Assembly (NCBI RefSeq): GCF_027853965.1
Contig: NZ_JAQGLB010000021.1
Span: forward strand, 1 to 64,000
DNA length: 64,000 nt
Direction: 5' to 3'
Source of the DNA: Saccharopolyspora indica
Lineage (GTDB): Bacteria > Actinomycetota > Actinomycetes > Mycobacteriales > Pseudonocardiaceae
Shown: positions 32,327-40,201 of the stretch, one piece after another
Numbering within the stretch: position 1 is the first letter of the stretch
Layout: each line of letters opens with the position of its first letter
Translations under genes and position numbers: made by a program
Notes under the pieces: model-generated
Told to the model about the DNA's origin: nothing
The model's input: the letters and a program-made list of their open reading frames with translations, nothing else
Databases searched by the model: none

Positions 32327-34228
32327 ATGACGATGCACCCGCTGGAACCGCTGAGCGAGGCGGAGTTCCTGCGCAACCGCGACATCCTGCAGCAGGCGGG
32401 CCTGCTGCACGAGTCGACCCGTTTTCCCCTGGTGCAGCTGGTGGAACCGGACAAGGCGAGCGTGCTCGCGCACCGCGACGGCGATCCGGTGGACCGCCGC
32501 GCGCGTTCGGTGCTGCTCGACGTCGGCACCGGGGAGCTGACCACCACCGTGGTGTCTTTGACCAGCGGCGAAGTGGTCGACAAGGCCGTGGTGAACCCCG
32601 CCGAGCACGGCCAGCCGCCGGTGATGCTCGACGAGTACGAGCTGGTCGAGCGCATCGTTCGCGCCGACGAGACCTGGCAGCGCGCCCTCCGCGAGCGCGG
32701 CTTCGACGACATCTCCAAGGTGCGCGTGTGCCCGCTGTCGGCGGGCTGGTTCGGCGCCGAGGAGGAGCGCGGCAAGCGGCTGCTGCGCGCGCTGGCGTTC
32801 GCCCAGGACAGCCCGGACGAACTGCCCTGGGCGCACCCGATCGACGGGCTGGTGGCCTACGTCGACGTGATCGGGCAGCGGGTGCTGGAGGTCGTCGACG
32901 ACCGGAAGTTCCCGGTGCCGCAGGAGAGCGGCGACTACGCCGCCGGGCCGCACCGGGACAGCCTGCGCCCGATCGAGATCACCCAGCCCGAGGGCCCGAG
33001 CTTCCAGGTCGACGGACACGAGGTGCGGTGGGAGAACTGGCGGTTCCGCATCGGCTTCGACCCGCGCGAGGGCCTGGTGCTGCACCAGCTGTCCTTCCGC
33101 GACGGCGACCGCGAGCGGCCGGTGATCTACCGAGCGTCGATCGCCGAGATGGTGGTCAACTACGGCGATCCGTCGCCGGTCCGGTTCTGGCAGAACTACT
33201 TCGACGCCGGCGAGTACGCGATGGGCAAGCTGGCCAACGAACTCGTGCTCGGCTGCGACTGCCTCGGCGAGATCCGCTACTTCGACGCGGTGGTGGCGCA
33301 GGAGGACGGCACGCCGCGCACGCTGCGCAACGCGGTGTGCATGCACGAGGAGGACGCCGGGGTGCTGTGGAAGCACACCGACGTGTTCACCGGATCGGCC
33401 GAGACGCGGCGGCAGCGGCGCCTGGTGGTGTCGTTCTTCGTCTCGGTCGGCAACTACGACTACGGCTTCTACTGGTACCTCTACCTGGACGGCACCATCC
33501 AGCTGGAGACCAAGGCGACCGGCATCGTGTTCACCTCCGCCTACCCGGAGGAGGGCTCGCGCTGGGCCAGCGAGCTCGCGCCCGGTGTCGGCGGCCCGTA
33601 CCACCAGCACCTGTTCAGCGCGCGCCTGGACATGATGGTGGACGGCACCCGCAACGCGGTGGACGAGGTCGAGGCGCAGCGGGTGCCGATCGGCCCGGAC
33701 AACCCGCACGGCAACGCCTTCACCCGCAGCGCCACGCGGCTGGCGCGGGAGAGCGACGCGGGCCGCGAAGCGAACCCGGCCGCGGGCCGGACCTGGCACG
33801 TGGTCAACACCGAGCGCACCAACCGCCTCGGCCAACCGGTCGGCTACGCCCTGCACCCGCAGGGGTATCCGGTCCTGCTGTCCGACCCGGAGTCCTCGAT
33901 CGCCAAGCGCGCCGCGTTCGCGACCAAGCACCTGTGGGTCACCCAGCACGACCAGGAGGAGCGCTACCCGGCGGGCGAGTGGGTGAACCAGAACCACGGC
34001 GGTGCGGGCATCCCGGCGTTCACCGCGGCGGACCGCGGCATCGACGGCGAGGACATCGTGCTGTGGCACACCTTCGGCCTGACGCACTTCCCGCGCAGCG
34101 AGGACTGGCCGATCATGCCGGTGGACCTCTGCGGGTTCACCCTGAAACCGGTGGGCTTCTTCGACCGGAACCCGACCCTCGACGTCCCGCCCAGCACCAG
34201 CACCGGCTCCCACTGCTGCGAGAGCTGA
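32327..34228 (+). CDS. tynA: copper-containing primary amine oxidase
   Basis: 633 residues, the usual size of bacterial copper amine oxidases without extra N-domain. NYDYGFYW carries Tyr377, precursor of the topaquinone cofactor. FDAGE carries the catalytic base Asp293. His426 and His428 (YHQHLF) and His587 (LTHFPRSEDWPIMP) are the copper ligands. There is no signal peptide, so the enzyme is cytosolic, as in Arthrobacter. It oxidises primary amines such as phenylethylamine or tyramine to aldehyde, ammonia and H2O2. It forms a unit with the upstream aldehyde dehydrogenase. Confidence 0.93.
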   Translation: MTMHPLEPLSEAEFLRNRDILQQAGLLHESTRFPLVQLVEPDKASVLAHRDGDPVDRRARSVLLDVGTGELTTTVVSLTSGEVVDKAVVNPAEHGQPPVMLDEYELVERIVRADETWQRALRERGFDDISKVRVCPLSAGWFGAEEERGKRLLRALAFAQDSPDELPWAHPIDGLVAYVDVIGQRVLEVVDDRKFPVPQESGDYAAGPHRDSLRPIEITQPEGPSFQVDGHEVRWENWRFRIGFDPREGLVLHQLSFRDGDRERPVIYRASIAEMVVNYGDPSPVRFWQNYFDAGEYAMGKLANELVLGCDCLGEIRYFDAVVAQEDGTPRTLRNAVCMHEEDAGVLWKHTDVFTGSAETRRQRRLVVSFFVSVGNYDYGFYWYLYLDGTIQLETKATGIVFTSAYPEEGSRWASELAPGVGGPYHQHLFSARLDMMVDGTRNAVDEVEAQRVPIGPDNPHGNAFTRSATRLARESDAGREANPAAGRTWHVVNTERTNRLGQPVGYALHPQGYPVLLSDPESSIAKRAAFATKHLWVTQHDQEERYPAGEWVNQNHGGAGIPAFTAADRGIDGEDIVLWHTFGLTHFPRSEDWPIMPVDLCGFTLKPVGFFDRNPTLDVPPSTSTGSHCCES

Positions 34229-34234
34229 CCGGCC

Positions 34235-34274
34235 GCGAGTGCGCAACAGCGTTCCGACGCTGTTGCGCACTCGC
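34235..34274 (+). terminator. strong hairpin after amine oxidase
   Basis: 17-bp perfect arms GCGAGTGCGCAACAGCG and complement with a 6-nt loop, 6 nt after the stop. The layout is like the 80-bp repeat core but the sequence is different. Confidence 0.75.
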
Positions 34275-34445
34275 GCTTTCGTGCGGGAAGTGCTTGGGCG
34301 GCAGCCGTTTCGGCCCCCGCGCGCGTTGCGCTACGATGTGCCACGACATCTCACCGTGGGCTCAGCCTCGCCAAACAGCTTCCTCGGGTCCGATGACCTG
34401 GGAGAAGGTGGGAGTCACACCGCGTAGTAGCAAGGTGTGCTTGAC

Positions 34446-36089
34446 ATGGCTGAGCGAGTTCGTCGGCGTTCTGCGCCGTCCACGTTGCGCTCCGGAGCGC
34501 CGGAATCGACTCCCGCTGAAAACCCGCCGACGCCGCGCCCTTGGCTGGTGCTCGGCATCTTCTGCGCCGGTTTCTTCATGGCGCTGCTGGACGGAACGGT
34601 CGTCAACATCGCCGTTCCGACGTTGATCGAGGGCCTCGGCGCGTCGTACGACCAGGTCCTGTGGGTGGTCGACGCCTACCTGCTGGTCTTCTCGGTGCTG
34701 CTGATCACGACGGGGCGGCTCGGGGACGGTTTCGGGTACCGGCGCTTGTTCCTGGCCGGAATCGTCACCTTCACCGTCGCGTCCGCGCTGTGCGGGTTCG
34801 CGGGTTCCCCGGAACAGCTCATCGCCGGGCGGGTGCTCCAGGGGCTGGGCGCGGCGCTGCTCTTCCCGCAGGTGATCTCCTCGATCCTCGCGATCTTCCC
34901 GCCGCAGCAGCGGGGCAAGGCCTTCGGCGTGTTCGGGGCGATCGCAGGCCTCGCGCCGATCCTCGGCCCGATCGCCGGGGGATTCGTCCTCGCCCACCTC
35001 GGCTGGCGGTGGATCTTCTTCATCAACCTGCCGATCGGGGTGATCACCGCGGTGCTGGTCCTGGTGTTCGTTCCCGAGCTGCGGGGCGGGCGCGTCCGCG
35101 GGATCGACCTGACCGGCGTCGTGCTGGCCACCGCAGGGCTGACCGGCGTCGTGTTCGGTCTGATCGAAGGCCCGCGCTACGGCTGGGGAACGATCGCCGG
35201 CCCGGTCGGCATCACCTCGGTCGTCGTCGGAGGGGTCGCGCTCCTGGTGCTGTTCGTGCTCTGGCAGCACAACCGGCCGGGCGAGCCGTTGATGCCGCTG
35301 GAGCTGTTCACCGGCCGGAACTTCGCCGTCGGCAACTGGATCGGCTTCGCCTTCCAGCTCGGCATGATCGGCATCGCCTTCGTGCTCGTGCTCTACCTGC
35401 AGGTGGTGCTGGGTCTCACGGCGCTGGAAACGGGTTTCGTCCTGCTGCCCAACGCCGTCCTCACCGCGATCGGATCGGCCTGCGCCGGGAGGCTGGCCGA
35501 CGAGTTCGGCGGCCGGTCGGTCCTCGCGCTGGGAATGGCCCTGCTGGCAGCCGGTCTGGTGGTCGTCGTGGCGACTGCGGGGCCGGATTCGAGCGCGTGG
35601 CAGCTGCTGCCGGGTCTGCTGATCATCGGCATCGCCAGCGGCGCGACCTTCGCGCCGCTGCAGCAGGTCACCATGGACGGGGTCGATCCGGCGCTCGCGG
35701 GCGCCGCGTCGGGCGTCTCCAGCACCACCCGGCAGGTCGGTGGCGTGCTCGGCACCGCTGTCCTGGGCGCGGTGCTGGCGGCCGTCCTGAACGCGTCGCT
35801 GCGGAGCGAGGCCACCGTGCGCGCGGCCCAGCTGCCCGAGGGGTTGCGCGAGCAGTTCGTGGCGAGCGCGACCGCTCGGGCAGGCCGGTTCGGCCCGCCT
35901 GCCGTGCCGAACGGTCTGCTTCCAGCGGATGCCGCCGCGTTCGCCGAGGCCGGCCGGGAGGCGTTCGCGGTCGCGTTCGTGACGGCCATGGACGTGGCGT
36001 TGCTTAGTTCGGCCGCGGTGCTCGTCCTGGCTGCGTTGTGCTGCGCCCTGCTGAAGGCCCGTGAACCGGAGCGGGCGGCCGCGGAATGA
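34446..36089 (+). CDS. MFS transporter, DHA2 (14-TM) drug exporter family
   Basis: 547 residues with about 14 membrane helices. FMALLDGTVVNIAVPTL near residue 45 is motif D1 of the DHA2 family. GRLGDGFGYRRLF near 95 is motif A. LGPIAGGFVLAHLGWRWIFFINLP carries the antiporter motif C. The ATG at 34446 has AAGGTG 8 nt upstream. A TACGAT -10 candidate at 34331 would give a leader of about 110 nt. It probably exports hydrophobic or amphiphilic compounds. There is no adjacent TetR regulator. Confidence 0.9.
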   Translation: MAERVRRRSAPSTLRSGAPESTPAENPPTPRPWLVLGIFCAGFFMALLDGTVVNIAVPTLIEGLGASYDQVLWVVDAYLLVFSVLLITTGRLGDGFGYRRLFLAGIVTFTVASALCGFAGSPEQLIAGRVLQGLGAALLFPQVISSILAIFPPQQRGKAFGVFGAIAGLAPILGPIAGGFVLAHLGWRWIFFINLPIGVITAVLVLVFVPELRGGRVRGIDLTGVVLATAGLTGVVFGLIEGPRYGWGTIAGPVGITSVVVGGVALLVLFVLWQHNRPGEPLMPLELFTGRNFAVGNWIGFAFQLGMIGIAFVLVLYLQVVLGLTALETGFVLLPNAVLTAIGSACAGRLADEFGGRSVLALGMALLAAGLVVVVATAGPDSSAWQLLPGLLIIGIASGATFAPLQQVTMDGVDPALAGAASGVSSTTRQVGGVLGTAVLGAVLAAVLNASLRSEATVRAAQLPEGLREQFVASATARAGRFGPPAVPNGLLPADAAAFAEAGREAFAVAFVTAMDVALLSSAAVLVLAALCCALLKAREPERAAAE

Positions 36090-36094
36090 CCGGC

Positions 36095-36131
36095 AGTGGG
36101 CGCGGTGCGGGTGGTTCGTGCCGCGCCCACT
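36095..36131 (+). terminator. hairpin after MFS gene
   Basis: 11-bp arms AGTGGGCGCGG and CCGCGCCCACT with a 15-nt loop, shortly after the stop at 36089. Confidence 0.55.
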
Positions 36132-36161
36132 CGGTGGCGTCGGAGGTGAGAAGCTGGTGCG

Positions 36162-36548
36162 GTGAGCACTGCCAAACGATGCCCCTGCGGGCTCGGTGAA
36201 CCGTTCGCCGAGTGCTGCGCCCCGCTGCACTCCGGTGAGCGTCGCGCGAGCACCGCCGAGCAGTTGATGCGTTCCAGGTTCAGCGCTTTCGCGGTCGGGG
36301 ATGCCGCCTACCTGCTGGAGTCCTGGCACCCTTCGACGCGGCCGGACGAGGTGGAGCTCGATCCCCAGCAGCGCTGGCTGCACCTGGAGATCCTGCAGCG
36401 CACCGGCGGCGGGCCGTTCGACTCGGCGGGCACGGTGCGGTTCCGGGCGCACTACCGGCTGCCGGGGGAGAAGGGCGCGCTGACCGAGAACAGCCGCTTC
36501 GTCAAGGAAGGCGGGGCCTGGTTCTACGTCGACGGCGACCACGAATGA
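36162..36548 (+). CDS. YchJ-family SEC-C motif protein
   Basis: 128 residues. An N-terminal SEC-C-like zinc motif CPCGLGEPFAECCAPLH is followed by the YchJ domain (TAEQLMRSRFSAFAVGDAAYLLESWHPSTRP, an NTF2-like fold) ending in GAWFYVDGD. It is full length for the family. The role is unknown, although these proteins are widespread. GTG start at 36162; 54 nt separate it from the MerR gene. Confidence 0.85.
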   Translation: MSTAKRCPCGLGEPFAECCAPLHSGERRASTAEQLMRSRFSAFAVGDAAYLLESWHPSTRPDEVELDPQQRWLHLEILQRTGGGPFDSAGTVRFRAHYRLPGEKGALTENSRFVKEGGAWFYVDGDHE

Positions 36549-36602
36549 TCGCCGCACAACGGGCCTCGGCGCGGTTCGAACAGGGTCACTAGACTTCACC
36601 GG

Positions 36603-37346
36603 GTGGCGGAATACCGGATCGACGATCTTGCTCGGGCAGCGGGGACGACGGTGCGCAACGTGCGCGTCTACCAGGACCGGGAACTGCTGCCGCCGCCCCG
36701 GCGGCAGGGCCGCACCGCGATCTACTCCGACGCGCACCTGGTCCGGCTGCGGCTGATCATCAACATGCTCGAGCGCGGTTACGCGTTCGCGCAGATCAAG
36801 GAGATGATCTCGGCCTGGGAGTCCGGCCGCAGCCTCGGCGACGTGCTCGGCCTGGAGGAGGTCGTCGGCGAGTCCTGGGCCGAGGAAGCACCCCGCGCGG
36901 TCACCGCCACCGAGCTGCGCCGGATGTTCGGCAAGCAGTTCAGCCCCGGCAACGTCAAGCGCGCGATGGAGCTCGGCCTGCTGGAGCGGCGCGGGCGGGG
37001 ATTCGTCTCCCAGAGCCCGCAGCTGCTGGACGCCGGTGCCGAGCTGGTCAGCCTCGGCGTGCCGCTCGGCGAGGTGCTCGACCTGGCCGAACAGCTCCAG
37101 CAGGACATCGACCACGTGGCGGGCCACCTGGTGGAGATGGTCCGCAGGCACGTCCTGACCCGCCCGGTCCCGAGCGAGGAGGAGGTCCCGTACTACAGCG
37201 ACGTCCTCCAGCGCCTGCGCCCGCTGGTGATGTCGGCCCTCAACGCGGCGGCGGCCCGCTCGGCGGCCCGGGTGATCCCGGAGGTCCTCGGCGACCGCCT
37301 GATCGAGATGGTCGCCGGTTCCGAGGAGCACGCCAAGCGGGCCTGA
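36603..37346 (+). CDS. MerR family transcriptional regulator
   Basis: 247 residues, longer than simple MerR proteins. The N-terminal winged helix (YRIDDLARAAGTTVRNVRVYQDRELLPPPRR) and the dimerisation helix near 60-75 are clear. The C-terminal 150 residues form an all-helical domain of unknown ligand. GTG at 36603 lies 7 nt after a TAGACT -10 candidate (36590-36595), so the transcript is probably leaderless. No Cys cluster is present, arguing against metal sensing. Confidence 0.85.
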   Translation: MAEYRIDDLARAAGTTVRNVRVYQDRELLPPPRRQGRTAIYSDAHLVRLRLIINMLERGYAFAQIKEMISAWESGRSLGDVLGLEEVVGESWAEEAPRAVTATELRRMFGKQFSPGNVKRAMELGLLERRGRGFVSQSPQLLDAGAELVSLGVPLGEVLDLAEQLQQDIDHVAGHLVEMVRRHVLTRPVPSEEEVPYYSDVLQRLRPLVMSALNAAAARSAARVIPEVLGDRLIEMVAGSEEHAKRA

Positions 37347-37352
37347 CCCCGC

Positions 37353-37751
37353 TCAGCCGCGTGCTGCGGCCGGGCGTTCGCGGAACAGCAGGAGCGCCGC
37401 GATGACCACCACGACGCCGGTGGCCGCGTGGATCCCGAAGGCCGCTGCCGGGGATCCGCCGCTGGTCAGGACGGCGACGGTGTCGCCGAAGGGGACGCCC
37501 GCCGCGGCGAGCGCGATCCAGGCCAAGACCCGGCGCTGGCCCAGGGCGAGCAGGATGAAGATCACCGCCGCGCTGAACAGGTCGCGGACGCCCTTGACGA
37601 TGAAGTAGCCCGCGGCGTTGCCCTGCGGCCACTCGGGGATGCCGAAGCCCGCCGCCGCTCCGGCCCCGTCGACGACGAAGCGGAGTCCGAAGGAGACCAC
37701 GAACAGTCCCAGCACGACGATCAATCCGGTGTTGAACCTGCGCAGCGTCAT
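37353..37751 (-). CDS. DUF4267-type small membrane protein
   Basis: 132 residues with four hydrophobic segments (about 10-30, 50-70, 75-95, 105-125), resembling the DUF4267 family. The ATG at 37751 follows a GGAG site. It is divergent from a TetR gene, with two CTAGC-type palindromes between, so TetR control is likely. Its stop is 6 nt from the convergent MerR stop. Function is unknown. Confidence 0.75.
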   Translation of the reverse strand: MTLRRFNTGLIVVLGLFVVSFGLRFVVDGAGAAAGFGIPEWPQGNAAGYFIVKGVRDLFSAAVIFILLALGQRRVLAWIALAAAGVPFGDTVAVLTSGGSPAAAFGIHAATGVVVVIAALLLFRERPAAARG

Positions 37752-37784
37752 GAACCACTCCAAGGTCTAGCGCTGATCGATGCA

Positions 37785-37830
37785 CTAGCAACGCTAGCGA
37801 TAATGCCGCTCGATTGTCTAGCGGTGCTAG
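37785..37830. promoter_or_regulatory. twin CTAGC-n3-GCTAG operators
   Basis: CTAGCAACGCTAG (37785-37797) and CTAGCGGTGCTAG (37818-37830), centres 33 bp apart, lie between the divergent DUF4267 and TetR genes. A third half-like copy CTAGCGCT lies at 37768. The second overlaps the TAGGAT -10 candidate (37828-37833) of the TetR gene. Confidence 0.7.
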
Positions 37831-37839
37831 GATCCAGTC

Positions 37840-38409
37840 ATGTCCGTGCAGGAGCGCAAGCAACGGGAACGTGCCGAGCGGCACCGGCTGATCGTCGATT
37901 CGGCGCGGGAACTCCTCGAAGCCGAAGGGTGGGACGCGGTCACGACTCGGCGGCTGGCCGAACGCGTTGAGTACAGCCAACCCGTGCTGTACAGCCACTT
38001 CCGCGGCAAGGACGCCATCCTCGCGGCGGTGGCGGTGAACGGTTTCGCCGAGCTCGGCGTCGAGCTGCGCCGGGCGCGCACGGGCCGCCGCTCACCCAAA
38101 GCCGCCCTGCGCGCGGTGATCGACGCCTACCTCGGATTCGCGCAGGACCGCCCGGCGCTCTACGAAGCGATGTTCGTCCGGCCGCTGGACATCCCCTTCG
38201 GCGCCGACGATTCGCCCGCCGAGCTCAAGGAGGCGTTCGCCGAGATCATCGCCGTGCTGGAACCGCTGGCCGGCGACCGCGACGTGGAGACCTACGCAGA
38301 AGTCGTCTGGAGCGCGGTCCACGGCCTGGCCGTCCTCGCCCGCGGCGACCGCCTCCGCGCCAGCCACCGCGAAGCACGCCTGGACCTGCTGATCGACAGC
38401 GTGGCCTAG
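37840..38409 (+). CDS. TetR family transcriptional regulator
   Basis: 189 residues. The HTH is at about residues 12-58 (VTTRRLAERVEYSQPVLYSHF). The C-terminus matches the WHG-type ligand-binding domain of some TetR proteins (EVVWSAVHGLAVLARGDRL). ATG start, probably leaderless. The likely target is the divergent DUF4267 membrane gene through the CTAGC palindromes. This gene pair is common in actinobacteria. Confidence 0.87.
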   Translation: MSVQERKQRERAERHRLIVDSARELLEAEGWDAVTTRRLAERVEYSQPVLYSHFRGKDAILAAVAVNGFAELGVELRRARTGRRSPKAALRAVIDAYLGFAQDRPALYEAMFVRPLDIPFGADDSPAELKEAFAEIIAVLEPLAGDRDVETYAEVVWSAVHGLAVLARGDRLRASHREARLDLLIDSVA

Positions 38410-38468
38410 GCGCCGGCACGCCGCGATCACGGGCCGTGTGACACTCCTTGCCGACCGCAGCCCGAACC

Positions 38469-38609
38469 CATGACACCCCTCGTGTCAACGGAGTCCTGCT
38501 CGACCGCGCCTCGGGGAACCGTGATGCAACCCAGCCACGAGAAACCGCGAAACGCGAGGTCGATCCCGGGCGCAACCACCACTGAAGAACGCGGAGGGGC
38601 GGATCGCCC
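38469..38609 (+). repeat. duplicated leader element, copy 2
   Basis: The second copy of the element at 13089-13214. It opens with a perfect palindrome TGACACCCCTCGTGTCA (38471-38487; less perfect in copy 1) and ends with the ribosome-binding site of the next gene. Again it follows a TetR gene. Confidence 0.55.
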
Positions 38610-39218
38610 ATGACCGACGCAGCACCCGAGACGAAGACCGCGACGGACCGTGTGGCGCGCGTGCTCACCGAGATCTTCGCACCGTGGGTGATCGTGGTGG
38701 TGCTGCCGCTCGCGGTCGCCTGGCGGGCCACCGAGAGCATCGGCCCGGCGCTGGGCTGGGGGCTGCTGGTCTCGGCGACCAGCAGCATCCTGCCGATGGG
38801 CGTCATCGTGTGGGGCGCGCGCACCGGGCGCTGGGACAGCCACCACGTGCGCGACCGGGCGGGCCGGTTCGTGCCGTTCGTGGCGCTGATCGTGATGAGC
38901 CTGGTGGGCCTGGGGCTGCTGGTGCTGCTGAGCGCGCCGTGGCTGCTGATCGCCCTGGACATCGCGATGATCGTGTCCCTGTTCGTCACCGGCGGGATCA
39001 CGGTCTGGTGGAAGATCTCGATGCACTCGGCGGTGGCGGCGGGCGCGGTGGTGATCCTCGCGATGCTCTTCCACCCGGTGTGCTGGGCCCTGCTGCTGGT
39101 GGTCGCGGCGATCTCGTGGTCCCGAGTGCACCTCCGCGACCACACGGCGGCCCAGGTCACCATCGGCGCGATCGTGGGCGCGATCGTCGGCGGCGGCCTC
39201 TTCGCGGCCCTCGCCTGA
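38610..39218 (+). CDS. PAP2-like membrane protein
   Basis: 202 residues with five or six membrane helices. SMHSAVAAG near residue 139 corresponds to PAP2 motif 2. SRVHLRDHTAAQ near 171-182 matches motif 3 (S-R-x5-H), but the final Asp is Gln. It is probably a lipid-phosphate or polyprenyl-phosphate phosphatase relative whose activity is uncertain because of that change. The ATG follows CGGAGGGG. Two ATTTC palindromes lie after the stop. Confidence 0.75.
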   Translation: MTDAAPETKTATDRVARVLTEIFAPWVIVVVLPLAVAWRATESIGPALGWGLLVSATSSILPMGVIVWGARTGRWDSHHVRDRAGRFVPFVALIVMSLVGLGLLVLLSAPWLLIALDIAMIVSLFVTGGITVWWKISMHSAVAAGAVVILAMLFHPVCWALLLVVAAISWSRVHLRDHTAAQVTIGAIVGAIVGGGLFAALA

Positions 39219-39248
39219 CTCCTGGTCCCGAGCGCGGTGGGTTGGTGG

Positions 39249-39308
39249 CGATTTCGCGCGAAATCGGCGTTCCGCATGACGGCGAGGTGGCGATTTCGCG
39301 CGAAATCG
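39249..39308. repeat. pair of perfect CGATTTCGCGCGAAATCG palindromes
   Basis: Two identical 18-bp perfect palindromes at 39249-39266 and 39291-39308, both within a repeated GGTGGCGATTTC context. They belong to the family at 6091, 13600, 25766 and 25820. Confidence 0.75.
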
Positions 39309-39448
39309 CACTCGAAACCGCACCCGCGCTCCCAGGCGGAACACCGAACGCGGCGTCGCGCGGCACGGGTGGCGTAAGGGTCCTGGTCCGGGACGGCCTC
39401 GGGGCACTGCCGGATCCCGGTGCGGCAGCAGGACGTCATGGTGAAGCC

Positions 39449-39718
39449 ATGCTGATGCCCTTGTTGTCGGTCACGGCCATCGGCTTGGTGACCGCAGTTC
39501 TCGTCGTCATCACCCGGCACGCACCACCGGTCCGCGCCTTGCTCCTGGGACTGGTCGGGGCATGGGCCGGTTTCGCCGGGGGAGCTGTCGTCGGAGTCGT
39601 CGTCGACGTCATCGCGGGAACCGGGTGGATGGTCGCTCTCGCCGGGCACGTAGTCGCCGTCATCGGCGCGGCGGCCGCGGGCCGGTACACCGCCGCGGTC
39701 CGGGAAGGCGGGGCCTGA
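39449..39718 (+). CDS. small hydrophobic membrane protein
   Basis: 89 residues with three predicted membrane helices (about 5-20, 28-50, 56-75) and a short basic tail. The start is the ATG at 39449, with an ATG at 39455 possible. The stop overlaps the next start (ATGA-type), so it is coupled to the lipoprotein gene. No family is recognised. Confidence 0.6.
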   Translation: MLMPLLSVTAIGLVTAVLVVITRHAPPVRALLLGLVGAWAGFAGGAVVGVVVDVIAGTGWMVALAGHVVAVIGAAAAGRYTAAVREGGA

Positions 39719-40197
39719 TGATCGGGAAGGCGTTGCTCCCAGGTCTGCTGGCGGTCGCGCTCCTCGGTACCGCCGCGTGCGGTGCGGCGGAATCTCCTGG
39801 CGCTGGAACGAGGACCGACGAGGCGGCTGTGCTCGACCTGATGAACCGCTACGTCGCGGCCTGGAACGCCGGTGATGGCCAGGCGTTCGGCGCTGCCTAC
39901 GCGCCCGAGGCCACCCACGTCACCTTCGACGGTGCGCTGCTGCGCGGGCGAACCGAGATCGCCGGGGTGCACTCGCAGCTGTTCGGGACGTTCCTGCGCG
40001 GTTCGCGGATCGAGCTCCAGGTCGAGGACCTGCGGCTCGTCACCGACGACGTGGCGGTCCTGCACACCTCGGGCGGGATCCTGGAAGCCGGGGACACCGC
40101 GCTGTCGGCCGACCGGCGATCGATGAACACCATGATCGCCGCGAAGCACGCCGACGGCTGGGCCCTCACGACGGTTCAGGTCACCCGGATCGCTTGA
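39718..40197 (+). CDS. SnoaL/DUF4440-like lipoprotein
   Basis: 159 residues. A lipoprotein signal (LPGLLAVALLGTAAC) places Cys near residue 21 as the lipidated residue. The mature domain has an NTF2-like cone fold (NRYVAAWNAGDGQAFGAAYAPEATHVTF) as in the SgcJ/EcaC group. The secreted location is unusual for the group, which are mostly cytosolic. It is coupled to the small membrane protein upstream and convergent with the next gene (4-nt gap). Confidence 0.78.
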   Translation: MIGKALLPGLLAVALLGTAACGAAESPGAGTRTDEAAVLDLMNRYVAAWNAGDGQAFGAAYAPEATHVTFDGALLRGRTEIAGVHSQLFGTFLRGSRIELQVEDLRLVTDDVAVLHTSGGILEAGDTALSADRRSMNTMIAAKHADGWALTTVQVTRIA

Positions 40198-40201
40198 CGG
40201 G

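Noticed and set aside
34357-34427. Leader peptide or attenuator before the MFS gene
   Set aside because: A short open frame ends before the ATG, but no ribosome-binding site, conserved pairing or drug-type leader sequence could be seen.
34362-37331. A 989-codon minus-strand open frame opposite the MFS, YchJ and MerR genes
   Set aside because: All three plus-strand genes have clear family motifs and starts. The antisense product is Arg/Gly/Asp/His-rich without any fold signature.
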